This document shows, piece by piece, positions 1 through 6,013 of a stretch of DNA of 16,117 nucleotides. Source of the stretch: 2-02-FULL-49-11 sp040757655 (GTDB lineage Bacteria; Patescibacteriota; Patescibacteriia; 2-02-FULL-49-11); NCBI GenBank assembly GCA_040757655.1, contig JBFLWV010000059.1, forward strand, positions 1-16,117. Reading direction: 5' to 3'. Made by a program: the position numbers and the translations under genes. The notes beneath the pieces were generated by a model. The model was not told the DNA's origin and did not search any database. It was given only the letters and a program-made list of their open reading frames with translations. The stretch's first letter is position 1; each line of letters starts with the position of its first letter.

Positions 1-52
1 ATTCTCCCGCGAAGAGTTTTGTTTCTATTTCTTGCTGTGATTCTGAGGACAT
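1..52 (-). CDS. 5' end of an unidentified protein gene (cut by window edge)
   Basis: An open frame begins with ATG at 52-50 and runs off the window edge, giving MSSESQQEIETKLFAGE. The peptide is hydrophilic and has no signal or membrane segment. I do not recognise the family. A sigma70-like promoter lies about 30-60 bases upstream on the same strand (82-110), which supports this being a true gene start. No Shine-Dalgarno site is visible at the usual distance. It lies downstream of the 16S gene in the same direction but is separated from it by a likely terminator. Confidence 0.5.
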   Translation of the reverse strand, partial: MSSESQQEIETKLFAGE

Positions 53-81
53 TTGAGTATTTGATGATGCTCTTTGTCCTT

Positions 82-110
82 AGTATACAGCATTTTTTAG
101 TTTCTGCATA
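82..110 (-). promoter_or_regulatory. Candidate sigma70-type promoter for the gene at 1-52
   Basis: Read on the minus strand, TATGCA (110-105) is followed by 17 bases and then TATACT (87-82). The -10 matches five of six consensus bases and the -35 about three of six. Transcription would start near 75, leaving a leader of about 23 bases. It overlaps the end region of the plus-strand gene remnant. Confidence 0.4.
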
Positions 111-116
111 GTGGGT

Positions 117-233
117 AACTACACCCCCTATATCTCGTATCGTGAGAACTTCATGGGGGTAATCATTGAAAGCAAAGAAATCAATGCCATGCAGCGCTCG
201 GCATTTGAGGTGATGTGGAATGCGCTTCCCTAG
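117..233 (+). pseudogene. Orphan C-terminal fragment, resembling the end of a TrmB-like/PLD-fold regulator
   Basis: A frame open from 84 ends at TAG 231-233 and from about 117 reads like real protein: NYTPYISYREN, then GVIIESKEI, then QRSAFEVMWNALP at the terminus. The pattern of a beta strand with a conserved Gly-Val followed by a closing amphipathic helix ending in a Phe-x-x-x-Trp motif recalls the C-terminus of TrmB-type regulators with a phospholipase D-like domain. No upstream part of such a gene exists here: the frame has a stop at 81-83. This is either a gene remnant or a 26-residue ORF starting at ATG 153. The family assignment rests on memory of the motif only. Confidence 0.35.
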
Positions 234-250
234 GGGATATTTCTCACGAA

Positions 251-276
251 TACAAAACCCGCCTCATCGGCGGGTT
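251..276 (-). terminator. Likely intrinsic terminator of the 16S transcription unit
   Basis: An 8-bp stem, AACCCGCC (256-263) with GGCGGGTT (269-276), has a 5-base loop. Read on the minus strand it is followed by TTTTGT. It sits about 300 bases beyond the 16S 3' end, before any tRNA or 23S sequence appears. The U-tract is short, so confidence is moderate. Confidence 0.5.
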
Positions 277-284
277 CAAAATTT

Positions 285-339
285 TCTGCGTAAATCTGCG
301 ATACAGGCAAGCGTGACGATCTGCGTGTATCTGCGCGGT
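285..339 (+). repeat. Direct repeat, copy 1, outside the 16S processing stem
   Basis: This 55-base segment is a near copy, in the same orientation, of 4280-4332 on the other side of the 16S gene. Both have the core GCGTGACGAT and repeated TCTGCG or TCCGCG hexamers at the same spacing. I count roughly 85-90 percent identity by eye. It lies just outside the processing stem at 339-364. Confidence 0.7.
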
Positions 340-364
340 TCAGCATCTCAACGGTTGTAACGTC
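339..364 (-). other. 3' strand of the pre-16S processing stem
   Basis: AACGGTTGTAACGTC (350-364) is the exact reverse complement of 4195-4209, upstream of the 16S 5' end. After a 5-base internal loop, TTCAGC (339-344) also pairs with GCTGAA (4215-4220). In bacteria the sequences flanking 16S pair to form an RNase III substrate, and this 15+6 bp duplex fits that role. Two small hairpins occupy the 200 bases between it and the mature 3' end. Confidence 0.75.
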
Positions 365-400
365 CCCGCCAAAAATTCGCTACGCGAATAGTTAGGCGGG
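365..400. repeat. REP-like nested hairpin, copy A
   Basis: The outer stem is CCCGCC (365-370) with GGCGGG (395-400). The inner stem is ATTCGC (375-380) with GCGAAT (384-389) around a TAC loop. A second hairpin of the same design with the same right flank (TTAGGCGGGTTACG) follows at 468-499. Both lie in the 3' trailer of the 16S precursor. Confidence 0.55.
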
Positions 401-467
401 TTACGCGCGAGCGTGACGTGCGCGTTCCCGTTATTCCCCAATATGAATCGGGGCCGACTCACATCCA

Positions 468-499
468 CGCCAAACTTTTGCTTACGCAAAACTTAGGCG
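468..499. repeat. REP-like nested hairpin, copy B
   Basis: The outer stem is CGCC (468-471) with GGCG (496-499). The inner stem is TTTTGC (476-481) with GCAAAA (486-491) around TTAC. It shares the TTAGGCGGGTTACG right flank with copy A, but the inner stem differs while keeping complementarity, which suggests the fold rather than the sequence is kept. Confidence 0.5.
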
Positions 500-610
500 G
501 GTTACGGGTGACATAGACGGTCAACGTGCGTCCAAGACGCGACGCGGTCCGTCAAAATATCCTTAGAAAGGAGGTGATCCACCGACAGCTTCCGCTACCG
601 GTGCCTTGTT

Positions 611-1503
611 CATGTTTCCCCATTCCTTTCGGATGGCATGGACTATATCTTCACCCCGACGTGATATCGGGGGCCAACGTGTTATAACAGTATAGAATCC
701 CGATTATCGGGTACCTGCTATAATCCTCGCACCTCACGAGGAAAGTCTCTACGGGGTTAAGAAAGTTTATACCTCATTGAAGGAAGACATTGATCTTCCA
801 CGAGAGAGGCAAATTGCCTTATTGAGTATTTACCGATATAGAGACGTAACCATCTCCTATCCTTATGGAAAGTGACATATCGTATGCCGAACTTATCCAC
901 TAAACACTCTTTCAATTTTATTTGGTCATCGAGATTGAAGCTCTGTGTATTCAGAATATACCCTTCGCCACGCGTGCCAAGTGCGCCATCATCCATAAAC
1001 CACACTGTCAAACCCACCGGTGTCAATATCTCTGTGATATTTGGCGGCACTACCTTCTTGCCACCACGATAAAATACATGGTGGTATTCGGTAAATTGTG
1101 GATGGCTAATAGTCTTAAACTTCCACGCTTGGTGTGAAGTTTCATATGACGGCTCTTGCAGTGTAAAATTTCTAAATACCTTATGTTTCCACTCCACTAA
1201 CTCTTTCTGGTCTGCCGAATGACTGATTTGAAGACGATAGTGTTTCCCCCATGCATTCGCCAATAAACTGCCATCACCAAGTATCGTTCCGACTACTACT
1301 TCTTTTTGATAATCGGATAGAGACAGGCTCGACCGTAATTGTCGAATGTAATGAGAATTAGTAACTACTTTCTTAACTTCCCTCGGTATTACCATCGTTT
1401 CCATACATAGTTATTATACCATGCATGAACGAAGGTTTCACCGATATTAGTTGGATTTTTCGCGTCAATTACTCGACGCGGTCGCAACATCCAATTTGGA
1501 TGG
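611..1503 (-). mobile_element. Group I intron in 16S helix 44/45 linker (after U1498), with homing endonuclease ORF
   Basis: An 893-base insertion interrupts GAAGTCGT/AACAAGG. The 5' exon ends in U and the intron ends in G, as group I introns require. An internal guide GCGAC (complement of 1481-1485) pairs with exon GUCGU, placing a U-G wobble at the splice site. A P7-type pair is visible: R-like GTAGAGACT (752-744) and S-like AAGATATAGTCC (651-640). Between them is a hairpin with a CCCCGA-type stem. The endonuclease frame occupies the loop upstream of R. The exact core fold was not computed. Confidence 0.9.
757..1404 (-). CDS. LAGLIDADG homing endonuclease of the 16S intron at position 1498
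   Basis: This 215-residue protein is a monomeric double-motif LAGLIDADG endonuclease (LAGLIDADG_2-like). Motif 1 is VVGTILGDGSL at about residues 37-47 and motif 2 is LTVWFMDDGALG at about 131-142. The acidic residues ending each motif (the D of GDGS and the DD of MDDG) are the expected metal-binding residues. Such enzymes cleave intron-less alleles so that repair copies the intron in, and some also assist splicing. The start is ATG 1404-1402 (METMVIPREV), about 100 bases into the intron, with no Shine-Dalgarno site. The stop TAA at 759-757 lies just before the intron R element. The frame is complete with both motifs intact, so the intron is probably still mobile or recently acquired. Confidence 0.9.
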   Translation of the reverse strand: METMVIPREVKKVVTNSHYIRQLRSSLSLSDYQKEVVVGTILGDGSLLANAWGKHYRLQISHSADQKELVEWKHKVFRNFTLQEPSYETSHQAWKFKTISHPQFTEYHHVFYRGGKKVVPPNITEILTPVGLTVWFMDDGALGTRGEGYILNTQSFNLDDQIKLKECLVDKFGIRYVTFHKDRRWLRLYIGKYSIRQFASLVEDQCLPSMRYKLS

Positions 1504-1786
1504 ACGACTTCGCCCCTGTCACCGACCCTACCTTGATTCCTCCCTCAAGGGGAAGAGCTTCGGGTATTGCCGGCTCCCTTGGCGTGACGGGCGGTGTGTA
1601 CAAAACCCGAGAACGTATTCACCGCGGCGAGGCTGATCCGCGGTTACTAGCGATTCCTGCTTCATGAGGGCGGGTTGCAGCCCTCAATCTGAACTGGGGG
1701 GTGTTTTGATGGGATTTGCTCCGCGTTACCGCTTTGCGTCCCTTTGTAACACCCCATTGTAGCACGTGTGTAGCCCAGGACGTAAG

Positions 1787-1822
<36 letters not shown>

Positions 1823-1922
1823 TCGTTAGCCGAGGCAGTTCGGTTTGACTGAATGTAACAAACCGTGGGGGTTGCGCTCGTTACCCGACTTAACGGTACA
1901 TCTCACGACACGAGCTGACGAC

Positions 1923-2702
1923 CATATTGCCTCTCATATTACTATGAGTATGGACTATACCTTCCCCGACTTTAGTCGGGGCCAACCGTTTGAATACTCG
2001 CGAATTCAATTAAATAGTTGAGTATTCTCACCACGACCCTTTATCTCGTGGATCAGTCTCTACGGGGCAAGCTTTACAGAAAAACGTATCAATTTCCGTT
2101 TAATACGATCCCTATAACTTTTCCTTAAATAGAGGACATATGTCCTTGCTGATGTATAACGATACAAGCTCGCATTAGTTTCACCGATCATGGATTGATC
2201 TCTCACCGCATCCGCTCTGCTTGAATATGCTATCCTAATGCCAGACCGATACTTGGTGTCTACGCATCCGTCACCATCAATCCTTCCTGCGAGATACGCA
2301 GTAAGGTATCGGTGCGGAATGGGCAACGTTCCAGTTTTTGCGGACATAAACATTCGCGTGAGACATCTGCTATTTACATAAACCTGGTATGCGGTCTGCT
2401 TACGTTTCATCCCTCGCTCAACCTGATACACGCGTTTCTTGATAGTATGGCGTGGAGCCACTCTACAAAGAAATGCTGTGAATCTATTTATGAGTGCGGG
2501 AGTAACTGAAGTGAGCCCAATGGAACTTGAACGCCAGTAACCATCAGCTAACCAAAGACCTAATATATAAAAGTCTTTGGCAGTAGTAAAGAAAAACTTG
2601 CTTCCCACGGTATTACCCATATATTCATTATATCATGGGCTTCACCGTTTTGGGTTGGTGATTGTTCCCTGATATTACTATCAGGACGGCCATCGTTTAA
2701 AT
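1923..2702 (-). mobile_element. Group I intron in 16S helix 34/35 region (after U1060), with homing endonuclease ORF
   Basis: A 780-base insertion splits GCATGGCT/GTCGTCAGC. The 5' exon ends in U and the intron ends in G. A guide GGCCG (complement of 2687-2691) can pair with exon UGGCU, giving the U-G at the splice site. R-like GTAGAGACT (2063-2055) and S-like AAGGTATAGTCC (1963-1952) resemble those of the 1498 intron, as does the intervening CCCCGACTAAAGTCGGGG hairpin. The two introns are therefore probably of the same subgroup although they occupy different sites. Confidence 0.88.
2060..2620 (-). CDS. LAGLIDADG homing endonuclease of the 16S intron at position 1060
   Basis: This 186-residue protein has two LAGLIDADG motifs: FYILGLWLADGYW at about residues 17-29 and LTAYLAGRIDGDGCVD at about 106-121, each ending in the expected acidic residue. 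It is a compact double-motif enzyme and does not look like a recent duplicate of the other intron protein. The start is ATG 2620-2618 (MGNTVGSKFFF), with no clear Shine-Dalgarno site. Notably its TAG stop (2062-2060) is part of the intron's conserved R sequence GTAGAGACT, so coding sequence and catalytic RNA core overlap by a few bases. The frame looks intact. Confidence 0.88.
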   Translation of the reverse strand: MGNTVGSKFFFTTAKDFYILGLWLADGYWRSSSIGLTSVTPALINRFTAFLCRVAPRHTIKKRVYQVERGMKRKQTAYQVYVNSRCLTRMFMSAKTGTLPIPHRYLTAYLAGRIDGDGCVDTKYRSGIRIAYSSRADAVRDQSMIGETNASLYRYTSARTYVLYLRKSYRDRIKRKLIRFSVKLAP

Positions 2703-3320
2703 AGCCATGCAGCACCTGTGGTGCACCCTTAAAAGGTCACACGTTTCCGTGCGCTTGCAGCACCATGTCAAGCCCTGGTAAGGTTCCTCGCTTACCGTCG
2801 AATTGAACCACATGCTCCACCGCTTGTGCGGGTTCCCGTCAATTCCTTTGAGTTTTAGTCTTGCGACCGTACTCCCCAGGCGGGGTACTTAATGCGTTAG
2901 CTTACGTGCAACGACACTGGAAGGGTCGACACTTCCAATGTCCAGTACCCATCGTTTACAGCGTGGACTACTGGGGTATCTAATCCCATTCGCTCCCCAC
3001 GCTTTCGTCCCTGAGCGTCAGGACCGTTCCAGGGAACTGCTTTCGCCTTTGGCGTTCTCGCCGATATAAACGGATTTTACTCCTACACCGGCGATTCCAT
3101 TCCCCTCTCCCGACCTCTACCCACCTAGTTTTCCCCGCGACCTTCAGGTTGAGCCTGAAGATTTCACGGAAAACTTGTGCGGGCGCCTGCGGACGCTTTA
3201 CGCCCAATGAATCCGGGTAACGCTTGGGCCACTCGTATTACCGCGGCTGCTGGCACGAGTTTAGCAGGCCCTTATTCTGCAGGTACTCTCAGCCGCCGCA
3301 CCTCGCTACGCTCGGCGCGT

Positions 3321-3435
3321 CGGAAATCCCAAGCTCCAAATCCCAAATCCCAAACAAATTCGAAATTTCAATCTCATTTTGAATATTTAAAATTGAAATT
3401 TGTTTGGAAATTGGAAATTGGAAATTGGAAATTCC
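3321..3435 (-). repeat. Heptamer-repeat hairpin inserted in the 16S V3 (h17) region
   Basis: On the plus strand the left arm holds AAATCCC heptamers (3324-3330, 3338-3344, 3345-3351) with one AAGCTCC variant, and the right arm holds GGAAATT four times in exact tandem (3406-3433). In the rRNA the arms pair over about 40 bases, with six pairs per heptamer and a U-U mismatch recurring every seventh position. The flanks rejoin normal h17 sequence. It may stay in the rRNA as an extended helix or be cut out like a 23S intervening sequence. Confidence 0.8.
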
Positions 3436-3690
3436 GTACCGAACACAGTGAGGTACGGCAGCTTGCTCCCTGCCAAAAGCAGTTTACACCCCGAAGGGCT
3501 TCATCCTGCACGCGGCGTCGCTCCCTCAGGCTTTCGCCCATTGGGGAAGATTCTTGACTGCAGCCTCCCGTAGGAGTCTGGGCAGTATCTCAGTCCCAGT
3601 GAGGCCGTCCGTGCTCTCACACCGGCTACCCGTCATAGCCTTGGTAGGCCATTACCCTACCAACAAGCTGATGGGACCTAGGCCCCTCAC

Positions 3691-3817
3691 CGGGCGACTC
3701 TCTTATTGAGCGCCTTTCCTGGTAACCGATTCCTCACCGCAAGAGTCGCCCGGAATTTCCAAATCCCAAATCCCAATTTCCAAACTTGAAAATTGAAAAT
3801 TGATAGTTGAAAATTTC
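3691..3817 (-). repeat. Extended V2 helix (h8-h10 region) with a second heptamer hairpin
   Basis: An 11-bp stem, CGGGCGACTCT (3691-3701) with AGAGTCGCCCG (3742-3752), is followed directly by an AT-rich hairpin (3752-3817). Its left arm contains CAAATCC-type heptamers and its right arm TTGAAAA-type heptamers. In RNA form the two arms pair over about 30 bases, largely through A-U and G-U pairs. The repeat type matches the h17 insert and the intergenic elements. Confidence 0.7.
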
Positions 3818-3931
3818 AGATGCTCACGAAGAAAAATCGGCTACCAGCGTACGGAGTATTAGCCCCGATTTCTCGGGGTTATTCTCCTCCCAGTGGTAGG
3901 TTACCAAGGTGTTACTCACCCGTTCGCCACT

Positions 3932-4055
3932 CCCCGCACCTTTCAGTCAATAAGCGCGAAGCGCTTATGATATATGCATCTGTCTCCCCCAACTCGCTAG
4001 TCCTGTTTGAACTCCCACTTTTCTTTACAAAACCAATTGACTGAAAGGTGCGGGG
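3932..4055 (-). repeat. Expanded 16S helix 6 (V1) with a 20-bp perfect stem and an 84-base loop insert
   Basis: CCCCGCACCTTTCAGTCAAT (3932-3951) is perfectly complementary to 4036-4055. The loop carries a 7-bp hairpin TAAGCGC/GCGCTTA around GAA (3951-3967) and about 68 bases of unrecognised sequence. E. coli h6 is much shorter. This insert is not heptameric and so has a different origin from the other two. Confidence 0.75.
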
Positions 4056-4194
4056 CGTTCGACTTGCATGCCTTAGACACGCCGCCAGCGTTCACCCTGA
4101 GCTAGGATCAAACTCTCAAGAAGAAAGTTTTATCGATCGATCTCTCTTTACTATATACGCAAAGAGATGCTCGGATTGAACTCTCAAAAATATT

Positions 4195-4220
4195 GACGTT
4201 ACAACCGTTTAAACGCTGAA
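4195..4220 (-). other. 5' strand of the pre-16S processing stem
   Basis: GACGTTACAACCGTT (4195-4209) and GCTGAA (4215-4220) pair with 350-364 and 339-344 beyond the 3' end of the gene. The stem base is about 70 bases upstream of the mature 5' end, a usual arrangement for RNase III processing. It shows that the whole intron-bearing unit is transcribed and processed as one 16S precursor. Confidence 0.75.
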
Positions 4221-4224
4221 TTAT

Positions 4225-4254
4225 TTAACCTTACTTGCTGTCTTGAGTTGTCAA
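4225..4254 (-). promoter_or_regulatory. Candidate rRNA promoter
   Basis: A consensus -35 TTGACA is read on the minus strand at 4254-4249. The -10 is less clear: GTTAAAT-like bases follow at 18-19 bases, or TAAGGT at 15. It lies immediately upstream of the processing stem, the expected place for a 16S promoter. No boxA-like antitermination site was recognised. Confidence 0.4.
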
Positions 4255-4279
4255 TGAACAATCGACTCTTTCCACTTCT

Positions 4280-4332
4280 TCCGCGTATATCCGCGATAAA
4301 GGCACGCGTGACGATCCGCGTGAATCCGCGGT
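4280..4332 (+). repeat. Direct repeat, copy 2, upstream of the 16S gene
   Basis: This is the same-orientation partner of 285-339. It begins TCCGCGTATATCCGCGAT and contains GCGTGACGATCCGCGTG. It lies upstream of the candidate promoter. The rest of the 427-base gap 4124-4550 holds the processing stem, the promoter and a small GTGAGG/CCTCAC hairpin (4331-4349). I see no gene in it. Confidence 0.65.
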
Positions 4333-4550
4333 GAGGCTCGCATCCTCACTGACAAAGAAAAACAGTCATATCTGGGCAACCAAATATCACTGTTCTTCTC
4401 ACTCCTCGTCGTTCGAAGAGATTGGTGCCCTACATACTAATTGTCCTTTCATGCTCAGGCGGTTTCTCTTCTCCCCTTCACTCTTGACCTCCCCTCAGTG
4501 CTTCAAACCCTTAAAGAGACCTACCTGATCTTAAATACTTTTGCACCCTA

Positions 4551-5900
4551 TTACTGTACCGTAGTATCCTCGTTTTTGTCAAGGAGGACAGAAACGGGAG
4601 GGGCTATTTGTGGAAAAATCTTGCGCGTATGCACGCGCACGAACAAAAGTCCCATCACTCCCATCAGGAATGTGAATAACGATAACCAGGCAAAGAGGGC
4701 AGCGAGGGGGATAACAGAACCAAGATGAGAAAGGAGGAGAATAATCGGCAACCCTATCGCATTCATGACTGTGAGCAATCCCCCAAATACCTTGCCCCGG
4801 TTCTCATCAAGTGTTTCACGCTGAATAAAGGTCTGCATGGATATGACCACAAGTACGTTCCCCACGCCAGCGATAAACGCGCCACCAAAAGCGAACCATT
4901 GCTGCAGAACCGCCACGGGGATGGAGAAAAATGCACGGGAGAGGAGAGTAATGAAGGGTAGAAGAAAGAATAAAGCACATGCTTCACACACAATACCTGC
5001 ATGCATGAGCCACGGTGGTGAAATACGATGTTTCATACGATTCACCACAAACACGCCGACGATCGTTCCTGCGGCAAGCGGGGACACAAGGTAGAGGCTG
5101 AGATGAAGTGGGGTAAGTGCGAGTATATGGAATGCAAATACGGGGAGGAGCGCCACAATGCCCCGTTCAATGCCGAAAACCAGAGAAGCCTCCACAATGA
5201 GAAGCGGCAGGAGGCGATGCGTGCGGATGAACGTAATACCGCTAAACAGTTGCGCCCATACGCTGCGGGTGCTTACCCTCAAAATACCATTATGGTCTAT
5301 CAGGTGTTGGTTGAGCGGTGGCAACCGTATCGTGGAAATGCCCGCACCTATATAGAGTGCGCTGACGCTCATGAGGGTAAGTGATGCGCCTCCCCAATGA
5401 AGCAAGGGACCGGCAATGCTATAGCCGATGAGAAACGAAAAATAGTAGGTAAAGGCAAAAAGGGAATTCGCCTCAACTAAGTGTTCACTGGGTACGAGCG
5501 AGGGAAGTGCTGCGGACTCGGTCGGTATAAAGAATTCTGAGAGCGTAGTGAGAAGAAATACAACAAGCAGGATCACACCTGAATAATCAAGAAACGGCAA
5601 TAAGATAAGGCTCAAGAGGACGCGAGAGAAATGGATCCATGAGAGAATCGTTCGGCGATCATAGCGATCGGCAATCACGCCCCCGACCGTCGAGAACAAG
5701 ATGGGGGGGAGCGAAATCACCGCAATGAGCACCCCCACGAAAAAGCTTGAACCTGTCACTGAGAAAGTGCGTAACACGAGCGCAAAGTGCAGTATATTGG
5801 TAGCCACCTGTCCTAACCCTTGAGAAATCCACAGACGCTTAAACCTCCGGTTCTGGAGGAGACTGGGGAGTTCGGCAAACGTGTTGGAGAGGAGAGACAC
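4551..5900 (-). CDS. MFS transporter of the MFS_3 (EntS-like) exporter type
   Basis: This 449-residue membrane protein has the layout of a 12-segment major facilitator. It opens with LLQNRRFKRLWISQGLGQ, the usual first-helix entry of MFS_3 proteins. The motif A loop GGVIADRYDRRTIL lies at about residues 74-87 between segments 2 and 3. TESAALPSLVPSEHLVEANSL at about 127-147 resembles the conserved stretch of this family. These proteins export drugs or siderophores using the proton gradient; the substrate here cannot be told. The start is GTG at 5900, with no alternative start nearby and no Shine-Dalgarno site; a T-rich run precedes it. It follows trmD with a heptamer palindrome between, and occupies the place where rplS often lies in other bacteria. 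Transcription reads on towards the 16S promoter region with no obvious terminator. Confidence 0.88.
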   Translation of the reverse strand: MSLLSNTFAELPSLLQNRRFKRLWISQGLGQVATNILHFALVLRTFSVTGSSFFVGVLIAVISLPPILFSTVGGVIADRYDRRTILSWIHFSRVLLSLILLPFLDYSGVILLVVFLLTTLSEFFIPTESAALPSLVPSEHLVEANSLFAFTYYFSFLIGYSIAGPLLHWGGASLTLMSVSALYIGAGISTIRLPPLNQHLIDHNGILRVSTRSVWAQLFSGITFIRTHRLLPLLIVEASLVFGIERGIVALLPVFAFHILALTPLHLSLYLVSPLAAGTIVGVFVVNRMKHRISPPWLMHAGIVCEACALFFLLPFITLLSRAFFSIPVAVLQQWFAFGGAFIAGVGNVLVVISMQTFIQRETLDENRGKVFGGLLTVMNAIGLPIILLLSHLGSVIPLAALFAWLSLFTFLMGVMGLLFVRVHTRKIFPQIAPPVSVLLDKNEDTTVQ

Positions 5901-5910
5901 AAGGAAAAAA

Positions 5911-6013
5911 AACTAAACTCTAATTTCTAAACAAACCAAAAGCACACATGACTAAAACCAGAATTTCAGACATTTGAATTTGGTGTTTGTTTAGAATTTC
6001 GGATTTAGGATTG
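5911..6013. repeat. Heptamer palindrome between trmD and the MFS gene, overlapping the trmD 3' end
   Basis: TTCTAAACAAAC (5925-5936) is the exact complement of GTTTGTTTAGAA (5985-5996), and flanking heptamers extend both arms imperfectly. The right arm supplies the last trmD codons and its stop: on the minus strand CAATCC then TAAATCC, where TAA is the stop. The left arm ends about 10 bases before the MFS start. Confidence 0.65.

Noticed and set aside
3321..3435. CRISPR-like short tandem repeats
   Set aside because: Units are 7 bp with no spacers, the arms are complementary, and the segment lies inside an rRNA helix.
3177..3557. Plus-strand open frame of 126 codons
   Set aside because: It lies antisense to the 16S gene and its heptamer insert; the translation is low in complexity and matches no family.
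4331..4349. GTGAGG/CCTCAC hairpin as a terminator for the MFS gene
   Set aside because: No U-tract follows on either strand and it lies 200 bases from the MFS stop.
4400..4550. ATACTAATTGTCC near 4434-4446 resembles the GGTACTAAT end of 23S rRNA
   Set aside because: Only about ten bases agree and the flanking sequence does not follow 23S; it also lies upstream of 16S. I regard it as chance.
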